NCBI RefSeq assembly: GCF_002891295.1
Contig: NZ_LGUI01000009.1
Coordinates: 124,001 to 188,000 of the forward strand
Reading direction: 5' to 3'
Length of the DNA: 64,000 nucleotides
Origin: Streptomyces eurocidicus
GTDB lineage: Bacteria > Actinomycetota > Actinomycetes > Streptomycetales > Streptomycetaceae
Position numbers and translations under genes: made by a program. The notes under the pieces are model-generated. The model was not told where the DNA came from. It searched no databases and saw only the letters and a list, made by a program, of their open reading frames with translations. Below, piece by piece: positions 16,399 through 26,170 of the stretch (within the stretch, counting starts at the first letter, position 1; each line of letters opens with the position of its first letter).

Positions 16399-17661
16399 AT
16401 GCCGGCCAGCGCCCTCCGTCTCCCCCGCCGCCCCGAGCGCGACGACGTGCTCATCGCGCTCGTCGGGCTGTTCGGCGGCCTGCTCCTGTGGTTCCTCGGC
16501 CTGCGCAACAACCCGGCGCTGTTCGGGCTGCCGAAGTGGCTGAGCCTGGTCGCGCTGGTCGTGATGTGCGGGGTGGAACTGCTGCGGCGCGGCGCCCCGC
16601 TGACGGGTCTCGTGATCGGCACGCTCGCGCTCGCCGTCGACATCTGCTCGGGCTCGCTCGTCGCGACCGTCGCCATGTACACGGACGTCGTCTACGCGGC
16701 GGTGCTGTACGGGCGGCCGTCCGTCGCCTGGCGGATCCCGCGGGTCTGCGAGGTCCTCACCCTGCTGGCCACACTGCTGGCGGTGGTGCTGATGCGGAAG
16801 CCGGAGGCGCTGCTGATCGGGTGCGGGGTCGGGGTGATCCTGGTGGCGCCCGCCTGGACCGGGGTGGGCATCCGCCGGCACCGGGACGCGGCGCGCGCGG
16901 CCCGGCTGGAGGCCGAGCGGACGGCGCTGCTGGCCGAGCTGGACCGCAGGCAGGCGGTGGGCGCGGAGCGCGCCCGGATGGCGCGGGAGCTGCACGACAT
17001 GGTGGCGAACCACCTGTCGGCGATCGCGATCCACTCCTCGGCGGCGCTGTCGATAAACGAGCCGGGCACGTCCCGCGAGGCGCTCGTGGTCATCCGGGAG
17101 AACAGCGTGCAGGGGCTGGCCGAGATGCGCCGGCTCATCGGGCTGCTGCGCCAGGCCGGCGCGGAGAGCGAGCCCGCGGCCACACCCCGGCTGGACGGGG
17201 TGGACGCGCTGCTGGAGCACGCCCGTAAGGCCGTGGTGGACGACGGGTTCACGTTCGTGCTGCGGGACGAGCGGGACCCCGGCCCGCTGCCGGCGCCGGT
17301 GGAGCTGGCGGCGTACCGCATCGTGCAGGAGTCACTGACGAACGCGGTGAAGCACGCGGCGCCGGGCGAGGTGACGGTACGGCTGGCGGGGCGTGAAGAG
17401 GCGCTGCTGACCGAGGTGACCAGCCCGTTCGGGGCCGCGCCGGTGCCCCGGGCGCCGGGTTCGGGTGCGGGGCTGGTCGGGATGGGCGAGCGGGTGGCGC
17501 TGCTCGACGGGACGTTCGAGGCGGGCCCGGCGCAGGGTCCCGCGGGCAAGGTCTGGCGGGTACGGGCGCTGCTGCCGCTGGCCGGTGCGGCCGTGCGGGA
17601 AAAGGCCGAGAGGGCCGAGAGGGCCGAGAGGGCCGAGAGGGCCGAGAAGGGGATCCGATGA
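16399..17661 (+). CDS. chiS: ChiS, two-component sensor kinase for chitinase
   Basis: 420 residues. An N-terminal membrane domain (about four or five segments, residues 15-155) precedes the HisKA_3 helix ERARMARELHDMVANHLSA (phospho-His about residue 200) and a HATPase domain with VQESLTNAVKHA and GSGAGLVGMGERV. This is the NarL-type kinase layout. It overlaps the regulator gene by 4 bp (ATGA), and the chitinase follows; the S. lividans/S. coelicolor chiS-chiR-chiC arrangement is the same (established knowledge), hence the name. The C-terminus is an AER repeat from five 9-bp DNA units. The signal it senses is not deducible. Confidence 0.82.
   Translation: MPASALRLPRRPERDDVLIALVGLFGGLLLWFLGLRNNPALFGLPKWLSLVALVVMCGVELLRRGAPLTGLVIGTLALAVDICSGSLVATVAMYTDVVYAAVLYGRPSVAWRIPRVCEVLTLLATLLAVVLMRKPEALLIGCGVGVILVAPAWTGVGIRRHRDAARAARLEAERTALLAELDRRQAVGAERARMARELHDMVANHLSAIAIHSSAALSINEPGTSREALVVIRENSVQGLAEMRRLIGLLRQAGAESEPAATPRLDGVDALLEHARKAVVDDGFTFVLRDERDPGPLPAPVELAAYRIVQESLTNAVKHAAPGEVTVRLAGREEALLTEVTSPFGAAPVPRAPGSGAGLVGMGERVALLDGTFEAGPAQGPAGKVWRVRALLPLAGAAVREKAERAERAERAERAEKGIR
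17605..17649 (+). repeat. 9-bp tandem repeat in the chiS 3' end
   Basis: Five units of GCCGAGAGG (the last is GCCGAGAAG) in frame, encoding Ala-Glu-Arg repeats just before the stop. Copy number is likely to vary between strains by slippage without breaking the frame. Confidence 0.9.
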
Positions 17662-18383
17662 CGGAGCGATGTGACGGGGCGCCGGAGGCGGCGGGTACGG
17701 GTGCGGCCCAGGGTGCCGGGGAGGCGGTCCGGGTCGTGGTCGCCGAGGACCAGGCCGCCGTGCGCTCCGGGCTGGTCCTCATCCTGCGTTCGGCGCCCGG
17801 CATCGAGGTCGTCGGGGAGGCGGCCGACGGCGAGGAGGCCGTCCGGCTGGCCCGGGAGCTGCGGCCGGACCTGGTGCTGATGGATGTGCAGATGCCGCGT
17901 CTGGACGGGGTGTCGGCCACCCGGCTGGTGACCGGCGAGGGGCTGGCGGACGTCCTGGTGCTCACCACCTTCGACCTGGACGAGTATGTCTTCGGGGCGC
18001 TGCGCGCGGGCGCGTCCGGCTTCCTGCTGAAGGACAGCGAGGCGGCCGAGCTGGTCGCGGCGGTGCGGACCGTGGCCCGGGGCGAGGGCCTGATCTCGCC
18101 GGCGGTGACCCGCCGGCTGATCGCGGAGTTCGCGCGCCCGGCGCCCGTACGCCCGCCGGGCGCGCCGGACCCCTCGGTGCTGGACGCGCTGACGCGCCGG
18201 GAGCGCGAGGTGCTGGCCTGTCTGGGCGAGGGGCTGTCGAACGCGGAGGTCGCGGGGCGGCTGCACATGGCGGAGGCGACGGTGAAGACGCACGTCAGCC
18301 GGTTGCTGGCCAAGCTGGAGCTGCGCAGCCGGGTGCAAGCGGCGGTGCTGGCACAGGAGTTGGGGATGGTCCAGACCTCTTGA
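17658..18383 (+). CDS. chiR: ChiR, LuxR/NarL-family response regulator
   Basis: 241 residues. The receiver domain (about 24-145) has VVVAEDQAAVRSGL, the phosphoacceptor Asp in LVLMDVQMPRLDG, and LTTFDLDEYVF and LLKDSEAAE with the conserved Thr/Lys region. The LuxR-type helix-turn-helix (about 175-235) reads LTRREREVLACLGEGLSNAEVA. It is translationally coupled to chiS. The 3' end of this gene contains one of the two direct repeats that probably bind a regulator of chiC. Orthologues activate chiC; by the family it should bind DNA as a phospho-dimer. Confidence 0.83.
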   Translation: MTERCDGAPEAAGTGAAQGAGEAVRVVVAEDQAAVRSGLVLILRSAPGIEVVGEAADGEEAVRLARELRPDLVLMDVQMPRLDGVSATRLVTGEGLADVLVLTTFDLDEYVFGALRAGASGFLLKDSEAAELVAAVRTVARGEGLISPAVTRRLIAEFARPAPVRPPGAPDPSVLDALTRREREVLACLGEGLSNAEVAGRLHMAEATVKTHVSRLLAKLELRSRVQAAVLAQELGMVQTS

Positions 18384-18399
18384 CCATTGGTACGGACCT
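18367..18399 (+). promoter_or_regulatory. 12-bp direct repeats of the chiC promoter
   Basis: TGGTCCAGACCT (18367-18378) and TGGTACGGACCT (18388-18399) repeat with a 21-bp period, two helical turns. Paired 12-bp repeats of this sequence are known in Streptomyces chitinase promoters, where they mediate chitin induction and glucose repression, and they resemble the DasR site. The first repeat lies within the last codons of chiR. Confidence 0.75.
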
Positions 18400-18514
18400 T
18401 TCTACCCTCCCCTCACAGTCGTGGTGAGGATGACCGGATAGCGCACACTCACCCGACGGCGCACCGGCCAGCAGAACGGCCCCCCACCAGCCGGCCCACT
18501 CTCGAGGAGCACCC

Positions 18515-20857
18515 TTGAGCACAGGTATCTCACGACGCAGCAGACGCCCCTTATCCAGACCCTTCCCCGGAGCCGTGGCGCTCTTCTCCGCGCTCCTGCT
18601 CCCGGCCGCCGCCCTCGTCGGGCTCTCCACGGCCGCGCAGGCGGCACCCCGCGCGGCCGAGCAGGCGGCGGCCACCGCCACCTTCGCGAAGACCTCCGAC
18701 TGGGGCACCGGCTACCAGGCCGAGTGGACGGTCCGGAACACCGGGACCACCACCATCAACTCCTGGACCGTCGAGTGGGACTTCCCCTCCTCCACCACCG
18801 TCGGCGCCTACTGGGACGCGCTGATCACCAGCTCGGGCACCCACTACACCGCCAAGAACCGCGAGTACAACGGCACCATCGCGCCCGGCGCGAGCGTCAC
18901 CTTCGGCTTCGTCGCCGCGGGCAACGGCGACCCCAGCGGCTGCAAGCTCGACGGCGGCCCCTGCGAGGGCTCCCCCGTCGACACCCCGCCCAGCGCGCCG
19001 GGACAGCCCTCCTCCACCGGGGTGACCGAGAGCAGCATCTCGCTGACCTGGGCCGCCGCCACGGACGACAAGGGCGTCAAGAACTACGACGTCTACCGCG
19101 GTGAGACCGTCGTCGGCACGGTCTCCACCACGGCGTTCACCGATACGGGCCTCAGCGCCGACACCGGCTACACCTACAAGATCGTCGCCCGGGACACCGC
19201 CGGCCAGACCGGCCCCGCGAGCCCCTCCGCCACCCTGCGCACCGGCTCCGGCGGCGGCACCGACAAGCCGCCCTCCGCGCCCGGCACCCCGGTCGCCACC
19301 GCGGTCGCCGATACGGCCGTCACCCTGAAGTGGCCCGCCGCCACCGACGACAAGGGCATCAAGAACTACGACGTCTACCGCGGCACCACCAAGGTCGCCA
19401 CCGTGGCCAAGCTGACCTACAAGGACACCGGCCTCACCGCGGGCACCGACTACACCTACACCGTCGTGGCCCGCGACACCGCCGGCCAGACCGGCAAGGC
19501 GAGCCCCGCGCTGACGGTACGGACCACCGGGGGCGGCACCCAGCCGCCGGTCGACCGCGCCAAGGTCGGCTACTTCGTCCAGTGGGGCATCTACGGGCGC
19601 GGCTACACGGTGAAGTCGCTGGAGAACACCGGCGCCGCCGCCAGGCTCACCCACATCAACTACTCCTTCTCCAATATCCACCCCACCGACCTCACCTGCC
19701 TCAATGGCGTCACCAAGGCCACCACTCCCAACCCCCAGGACCCCAGCCAGGGCGACGGCGCGGGCGACTCCTGGGCCGACTACGAGAAGGGCTTCGCGGC
19801 CGGCGAGTCCATCGACGGCGTGGGCGACACCTGGGACCAGAAGCTGGCCGGCAACTTCAACCAGCTGAAGAAGCTCAAGGCCAAACACCCCAACCTCAAG
19901 ATCAACATGTCCATCGGCGGCTGGACCTACAGCAAGTACTTCTCGGACGTCGCCCGGACCGACGCCTCCCGGCAGAAGTTCGTGAAGTCCTGCATCGACA
20001 TGTACATCAAGGGCGACCTGCCGGCGGTGAACGGAAGGGGCGGCGCCGGTACCGCGGCCGGGATCTTCGACGGCTTCGACATCGACTGGGAGTGGCCGGG
20101 CTCCGAGGGCCACGCCGGCAACCACGTCTCGAAGGACGACAAGGCCAACAACACGCTGCTCTTCGCGGAATTCCGCCGTCAGCTCGACGCCCTGAGCTCC
20201 ACCACGGGTAAGAAGTACCTGCTCACGGCCTTCACCCCGGCCGACCCGGGCAAGATCGAGGCGGGCTGGGACATCACCACCAAGGACGGCACGCCCAGCG
20301 TCTTCGACTACATGGACTTCGCCAACGTCCAGGGCTACGACTTCCACGGCTCCGGCAGCGACAACAGCTGGGAGCCGAACCGCACGGGCCACCAGGGCAA
20401 CCTCTACACCGACGCCCAGGACCCGTACACCACGAAGTTCAGCGTCGAGTCGACCGTACAGACGTACCTCGACGCCGGCGTCGACCCCCGCAAGGTCGTC
20501 CTGGGCCTCGCCTTCTACGGGCGCGGCTGGCAGCAGGTCGCCGAGGGCGGGGCGCACGGCGAGTGGCAGACGGCGAACGGGGCGGCCCCCGGCCAGTTCC
20601 CGGAGGAGGCCGGGACGCGCGGCTACGACAACCTGCTGGCGTCCGTGCCCAACCTGACCGTCTACCACGACGAGCAGTCCGTGGCCACGTACGGCTACAC
20701 CGGCGCCAACGGTCAGTGGTGGACCTTCGACGACGTCTGGTCGATCGGGAAGAAGACGGCCTGGCTGAAGACGAAGGGCCTGGGCGGCGTCATGATCTGG
20801 GAGATGTCGGGTGACAGCGGCACGCTGATGACGGCCGTGGACAACGGTCTGCGGTAA
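18515..20857 (+). CDS. chiC: ChiC, secreted family 18 chitinase with CBM2 and two FnIII domains
   Basis: 780 residues from a TTG with GAGGAG 6 nt upstream. Order: signal peptide (1 to about 43, with Arg-rich start and AQA cleavage site); CBM2-type chitin/cellulose-binding domain (about 52-152, one Cys pair near the end); two FnIII domains (about 158-245 and 252-342) that are near copies, both with TDDKG-KNYDVYRG; GH18 catalytic barrel (about 350-780). The motif DGFDIDWE places the acid Glu at residue 526, so the enzyme should be active. It cleaves chitin outside the cell. ChiC of S. coelicolor, as recalled, has a single FnIII, so the second is an added module here. Confidence 0.93.
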   Translation: MSTGISRRSRRPLSRPFPGAVALFSALLLPAAALVGLSTAAQAAPRAAEQAAATATFAKTSDWGTGYQAEWTVRNTGTTTINSWTVEWDFPSSTTVGAYWDALITSSGTHYTAKNREYNGTIAPGASVTFGFVAAGNGDPSGCKLDGGPCEGSPVDTPPSAPGQPSSTGVTESSISLTWAAATDDKGVKNYDVYRGETVVGTVSTTAFTDTGLSADTGYTYKIVARDTAGQTGPASPSATLRTGSGGGTDKPPSAPGTPVATAVADTAVTLKWPAATDDKGIKNYDVYRGTTKVATVAKLTYKDTGLTAGTDYTYTVVARDTAGQTGKASPALTVRTTGGGTQPPVDRAKVGYFVQWGIYGRGYTVKSLENTGAAARLTHINYSFSNIHPTDLTCLNGVTKATTPNPQDPSQGDGAGDSWADYEKGFAAGESIDGVGDTWDQKLAGNFNQLKKLKAKHPNLKINMSIGGWTYSKYFSDVARTDASRQKFVKSCIDMYIKGDLPAVNGRGGAGTAAGIFDGFDIDWEWPGSEGHAGNHVSKDDKANNTLLFAEFRRQLDALSSTTGKKYLLTAFTPADPGKIEAGWDITTKDGTPSVFDYMDFANVQGYDFHGSGSDNSWEPNRTGHQGNLYTDAQDPYTTKFSVESTVQTYLDAGVDPRKVVLGLAFYGRGWQQVAEGGAHGEWQTANGAAPGQFPEEAGTRGYDNLLASVPNLTVYHDEQSVATYGYTGANGQWWTFDDVWSIGKKTAWLKTKGLGGVMIWEMSGDSGTLMTAVDNGLR

Positions 20858-20920
20858 CCGCAGACTGATCGGCCTCAAACGCCGGCCAGGCTTTATCAAG
20901 CCCGGCCGGCGTTTGAGGCC
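20847..20920 (+). terminator. chiC terminator: palindrome over the stop plus 17-bp-stem hairpin
   Basis: GTCTGCGG-TAA-CCGCAGAC (20847-20865) is a perfect palindrome with the stop codon as its loop. Immediately after, GGCCTCAAACGCCGGCC (20871-20887) pairs perfectly with 20904-20920, and the loop holds a further AGGCTT/AAGCC pairing. The second hairpin shares its core with the element at 9835. Confidence 0.8.
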
Positions 20921-20929
20921 ACAGGAAGC

Positions 20930-21005
20930 TAAGCCACATTCACCCTCCCCCAGACTTCGTCCGGGGGGACCCCCAACCAACGAGAAGCCCTATTTAAGCC
21001 ACATT
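20930..21005. repeat. 11-bp direct repeat flanking a hairpin
   Basis: TAAGCCACATT occurs at 20930-20940 and again at 20995-21005, which is the end of the minus-strand DUF2550 gene and its stop. Between them lie 54 bp with a CCCCCAGACTTCGTCCGGGGG hairpin and CCAACCAACGAGAAGCC. The arrangement resembles a small insertion with a target duplication, or a duplicated gene end. Confidence 0.6.
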
Positions 21006-21449
21006 GACTCGTTGGCCGGGAGGCGCCGCCTCCAGCCAGGCCAGGAAGCCCGTGAGGGCGTCCTCGCTCATCGCCAGTTCCAGGCGCGTGCCCCGGTGCG
21101 AACAGATCAGCACGACCGCGTCGGACAGCAGGGCGAGCTCCTCGTCGCCCAGCGGGGGACGCCGCTCCAGCACCTCGATCGACGCGCGCTCCAGCAGCCG
21201 GCGCGGCCGGTACGCGTACGAGAAGACCCGGAACCACTCGATCCGGTCACTGTTGTAGCGGGCGACGCCGTACACCCACCCCTTGCCGTCCGGGGCCGGG
21301 TCCGTCTCGGGCACGTTCCACCGCAGGCTGCAGTCGAAGGTACCGCCGGACCGCTGGATCAGCCGTCTGCGCAGCCCGAAGACGAACAGCCCCAACAGCA
21401 CCAGCAAGACGACGATGCCGCTCACGAGCAGAGCGAGGACCATCTCCAC
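20994..21449 (-). CDS. DUF2550 single-pass membrane protein
   Basis: 151 residues. One N-terminal membrane segment (about 4-26, rich in Leu/Val) precedes a soluble domain with CSLRWNVPE, WVYGVARYNSDRIEWFRVFSYAYRPRRLL and a C-terminal part. This is DUF2550, found just downstream of the atp operon throughout actinobacteria. The domain has a PH-like beta look, but that is impression only. It lies 112 bp downstream of atpC, behind a large hairpin. Function unknown. Confidence 0.88.
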   Translation of the reverse strand: MEMVLALLVSGIVVLLVLLGLFVFGLRRRLIQRSGGTFDCSLRWNVPETDPAPDGKGWVYGVARYNSDRIEWFRVFSYAYRPRRLLERASIEVLERRPPLGDEELALLSDAVVLICSHRGTRLELAMSEDALTGFLAWLEAAPPGQRVNVA

Positions 21450-21489
21450 CGACCTCCTCGCATCATCTAGAGCAACCGCACCTGTATTG

Positions 21490-21539
21490 CCTCAGCCGCG
21501 AACCGCCCTGGAATGTTCCAGTGCGGTCCGCGGCTGAGG
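21490..21539 (-). terminator. Large hairpin ending the atp operon
   Basis: A 50-bp near-perfect inverted repeat: CCTCAGCCGCG-ACCGC on one arm, GCGGT-CGCGGCTGAGG on the other, with an inner CTGGAA/TTCCAG. It lies between the atpC stop and the DUF2550 start. Confidence 0.78.
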
Positions 21540-21561
21540 GACGATCTCTGTGGGTCGCGGG

Positions 21562-21936
21562 CTAGTGAACGCCCGTGACCGCACGCAGCCGGACATCCGC
21601 GCGACGCTCGGCGGCCGCGTCGGCCTCCGACTTCGCACGCTCCAGCGCGCGCTCGGCGCGCTGGACGTCGATCTCGTCGGCCAGCTCGGCGACCTCGGCG
21701 ACGAGCGACAGCTTGTCGTCCGCGAACGAGATGAACCCACCGTGCACCGCGGCGACGACATTGCCCTCGGCGGTCTTGATGGTCACCGGGCCGGACTCCA
21801 GCACACCGAGCAGCGGCTGGTGGCCGGGCATGACGCCGATGTCACCCGATGTGGTACGCGCGATGACCAGAGTGGCCTCGCCGGACCAGACGCTTCGGTC
21901 CGCCGCGACCAGCTCGACGTGCAGCTCAGCAGCCAA
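21562..21936 (-). CDS. atpC: ATP synthase F1 epsilon subunit
   Basis: 124 residues from a TTG with GAGGAG 7 nt upstream; the frame extends a few codons further but without a better site. The beta-sandwich (about 1-85: LVAADRSVWSGEA, GDIGVMPGHQPLL) is followed by the two-helix hairpin (VQRAERALERAKSEADAAAER). Epsilon links the c-ring to the gamma rotor and restrains ATP hydrolysis. It is the last atp gene, separated from atpD by 112 bp that contain two strong hairpins. Confidence 0.95.
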   Translation of the reverse strand: MAAELHVELVAADRSVWSGEATLVIARTTSGDIGVMPGHQPLLGVLESGPVTIKTAEGNVVAAVHGGFISFADDKLSLVAEVAELADEIDVQRAERALERAKSEADAAAERRADVRLRAVTGVH

Positions 21937-22002
21937 CGTGGCTCCTCGGGTCTCCACCTGCCGGGTGCGGCAGGTGTTGGGTCAAAGAATAGGGGACGTG
22001 AC

Positions 22003-22033
22003 GACCGGGGGCGGGAGCGCCCCGCCCCCGGTC
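22003..22033 (-). terminator. Hairpin between atpD and atpC
   Basis: GACCGGGGGCGGG and CCCGCCCCCGGTC form a 13-bp stem around a short loop, 15 bp after the atpD stop. A second stem, CACCTGCC/GGCAGGTG, lies at about 21956-21979. They may partly terminate transcription or protect the atpD 3' end. Confidence 0.6.
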
Positions 22034-22048
22034 GAAAGGCACGGGGCC

Positions 22049-23491
<1,443 letters not shown>

Positions 23492-23496
23492 AGTGG

Positions 23497-24414
23497 TCAG
23501 TCACTCCCCGCGTTAGCGTCGGCCAGGGCACTGGAGCCACCGACGATCTCGCTGATTTCCTGGGTGATTTCGGCCTGGCGGGCCGCGTTCGCAAGCCGCG
23601 ACAGCGACTTGATGAGTTCGCCGGCGTTGTCGGTCGCCGACTTCATCGCACGGCGGCGGGCGGCGTGCTCGGAAGCGGCCGACTGCAGCAGGGCGTTGTA
23701 GATACGGCTCTCGACGTACCGCGGCAGCAGCGCGTCGAGGACGTCCTCCGCCGAGGGCTCGAAGTCGAAGAGCGGAAGGATCTTGCCCTTCGCGGCCTCC
23801 TCGTCCTCCTCCGACTTGTCGAGGGTCAGCGGCAGCAGCCGCTTCTCGACCGGCGACTGCGTCATCATCGAGACGAACTCGGTGAAGACGATGTGCAGCT
23901 CGTCGACGCCGCCCTCGGCCGTGTCCAGCTGGACGGCCTCGATCAGCGGGCCCGCGACCTTCTTGGCGTCCGCGTAGGTCGGGCTGTCGGTGAAGCCGGT
24001 CCACGACTCGACGACCGGGCGCTCCCGGAAGCCGTAGTACGCCACGCCCTTGCGGCCGATGATGTACGTGACGACGTCCTTGCCCTCCGAGCGCAGGCGC
24101 TCGGTGAGGCGGTCCGCGGCCTTGATGGCGTTGGAGGAGTAGCCGCCGGCCAGACCGCGGTCGCTCGTGACGAGCAGCACCGCGGCCCGGACCGGGTTCT
24201 CGACCTCGGTGGTCAGGGCGTGCTTGGTGTTCGAGCCGGTCGCCACTGCCGTCACCGCGCGAGTGAGCTCACTCGCGTACGGCGTCGATGCCGCCACCTG
24301 GCGCTGCGCCTTGACGATGCGCGAGGCGGCGATCATCTCCATCGCCTTGGTGATCTTCTTGGTCGCGGTGACGGAGCGGATGCGACGCTTGTAGACCCGG
24401 AGCTGGGCTCCCAT
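23497..24414 (-). CDS. atpG: ATP synthase F1 gamma subunit
   Basis: 305 residues. The N-terminal and C-terminal helices (MGAQLRVYKRRIRSVTATKKITKAM and the region ending in AQITQEI-like ARQAEITQEISEI) form the rotor shaft; LLVTSDRGLAGGYSSN marks the central globular domain. It is somewhat longer than E. coli gamma, as usual for actinobacteria, with an acidic insertion (about 200-215, DKSEEDEEAAKG). It follows atpA by 23 bp with a GGAAGGGA site. Confidence 0.97.
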   Translation of the reverse strand: MGAQLRVYKRRIRSVTATKKITKAMEMIAASRIVKAQRQVAASTPYASELTRAVTAVATGSNTKHALTTEVENPVRAAVLLVTSDRGLAGGYSSNAIKAADRLTERLRSEGKDVVTYIIGRKGVAYYGFRERPVVESWTGFTDSPTYADAKKVAGPLIEAVQLDTAEGGVDELHIVFTEFVSMMTQSPVEKRLLPLTLDKSEEDEEAAKGKILPLFDFEPSAEDVLDALLPRYVESRIYNALLQSAASEHAARRRAMKSATDNAGELIKSLSRLANAARQAEITQEISEIVGGSSALADANAGSD

Positions 24415-24437
24415 GGATCAGGTCCCTTCCGTCGTGG

Positions 24438-26030
24438 TCACTTCGCGGAGCCGGCCGCGGCGTCGTCACCGAGAAGCTTGCCGTCCGAGGTCTCGAACTG
24501 CTTCTTGAAGGTGGCGATGGCGTCGGCGAGCGCCTGGAGGGTGTCGTCGGACATCTTGCCGCCCTCGACGATGCTGGTCATCAGGCCCTTGTGCTCGCGG
24601 CCCAGGTAGTCGAGCATCTCGCGCTCGAAGCGCTGGATGTCCTCGACCGGCACATCGTCCATCTTGCCGGTGGTGCCGGCCCAGACGGAGACGACCTGGT
24701 CCTCGACGGAGTACGGGGCGTACTGGCCCTGCTTCAGCAGCTCGACCATGCGCTTGCCGCGCTCCAGCTGCGACTTCGAGGCCGCGTCCAGGTCGGAACC
24801 GAAGGCGGCGAACGCCTCCAGCTCGCGGTACTGGGCGAGGTCGACACGGAGTCGGCCGGAGACCTGCTTCATGGCCTTGTGCTGGGCGGAGCCACCGACG
24901 CGGGAGACCGAGATACCGACGTTCAGCGCCGGGCGCTGGCCCGCGTTGAACAGGTCGGACTCCAGGAAGCACTGGCCGTCGGTGATGGAGATGACGTTGG
25001 TCGGGATGAACGCCGAGACGTCGTTGGCCTTGGTCTCGACGATCGGCAGACCGGTCATCGAACCGGCACCCATCTCGTCGGAGAGCTTGGCGCAGCGCTC
25101 CAGCAGACGCGAGTGCAGGTAGAAGACGTCACCCGGGTACGCCTCACGGCCCGGCGGGCGGCGCAGCAGCAGGGACACGGCGCGGTAGGCGTCGGCCTGC
25201 TTCGAGAGGTCGTCGAAGACGATCAGGACGTGCTTGCCCTGGTACATCCAGTGCTGACCGATGGCCGAGCCGGTGTACGGGGCGAGGTACTTGAAGCCGG
25301 CCGGGTCGGACGCGGGAGCGGCGACGATCGTCGTGTACTCCAGGGCGCCGGCCTCCTCCAGGGCGCCGCGCACGGACGCGATGGTGGAGCCCTTCTGGCC
25401 GATGGCGACGTAGATGCAGCGGACCTGCTTCTTCGGGTCGCCCGAGCGCCAGTTGTCGCGCTGGTTGATGATCGTGTCGACGGCCAGCGCGGTCTTGCCG
25501 GTCTGACGGTCACCGATGATCAGCTGACGCTGGCCACGGCCGATCGGCACCATGGCGTCGACGGCCTTGAGGCCGGTCTGCATCGGCTCGTGGACCGACT
25601 TACGGACCATGACGCCGGGAGCCTGCAGCTCCAGGGCGCGGCGTCCTTCGGTCGCGATCTCGCCGAGGCCGTCGATCGGGTTGCCCAGCGGGTCGACGAC
25701 GCGGCCGAGGTAGCCCTCGCCCACCGCGACGGAGAGCACCTCACCGGTGCGCTGCACCGGCTGGCCCTCCTCGATGCCGCTGAACTCGCCGAGGACGACC
25801 GCACCGATCTCGCGCTCCTCGAGGTTGAGGGCGAGACCGAGGGTTCCGTCCTCGAACCGCAGCAGCTCGTTCGCCATGGCCGAGGGAAGACCCTCGACCT
25901 TCGCGATGCCGTCGCCGGCAACGCTGACCGTACCGACCTCCTCGCGCGAGGCCGCGTCCGGCTTGTACGCCTGGACAAAGTTCTCCAGCGCGTCCCGGAT
26001 CTCCTCCGGCCGGATCGTGAGCTCCGCCAT
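24438..26030 (-). CDS. atpA: ATP synthase F1 alpha subunit
   Basis: 530 residues from MAELTIRPEEI; the frame is open 40 codons further up but that part contains no atpA-like sequence, and GGGAAC lies before this ATG. Walker A is GDRQTGKTALAVD; ALEYTTIVAAPASDPAG and VLIVFDDLSKQADAYR follow; the arginine finger lies in the conserved VGGSAQHKAMKQVSG region. It is non-catalytic and regulatory. The C-terminus is longer than in E. coli, with an Ala/Asp-rich tail. The gap to atpH is 140 bp. Confidence 0.97.
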   Translation of the reverse strand: MAELTIRPEEIRDALENFVQAYKPDAASREEVGTVSVAGDGIAKVEGLPSAMANELLRFEDGTLGLALNLEEREIGAVVLGEFSGIEEGQPVQRTGEVLSVAVGEGYLGRVVDPLGNPIDGLGEIATEGRRALELQAPGVMVRKSVHEPMQTGLKAVDAMVPIGRGQRQLIIGDRQTGKTALAVDTIINQRDNWRSGDPKKQVRCIYVAIGQKGSTIASVRGALEEAGALEYTTIVAAPASDPAGFKYLAPYTGSAIGQHWMYQGKHVLIVFDDLSKQADAYRAVSLLLRRPPGREAYPGDVFYLHSRLLERCAKLSDEMGAGSMTGLPIVETKANDVSAFIPTNVISITDGQCFLESDLFNAGQRPALNVGISVSRVGGSAQHKAMKQVSGRLRVDLAQYRELEAFAAFGSDLDAASKSQLERGKRMVELLKQGQYAPYSVEDQVVSVWAGTTGKMDDVPVEDIQRFEREMLDYLGREHKGLMTSIVEGGKMSDDTLQALADAIATFKKQFETSDGKLLGDDAAAGSAK

Positions 26031-26170
26031 CTGGGTTCCCTGCTCTCCTTGTTGGGCCCGAAGTATTTCTTCTCCGGGGTGTGGTGCCCACAGCGGTCGC
26101 GCTGCGGGCCCCCGGAGGACACCGTCGGCCCAACCCGGGCCGTCAGTCATGCTCTTGAATTGGTGGCTGG

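Noticed and set aside
26031..26150. A longer N-terminus for AtpA starting at 26150
   Set aside because: The additional 40 residues are Pro/Gly/Trp-rich and unlike ATP synthase alpha; the ATG at 26030 begins the conserved MAELTIRPEEI.
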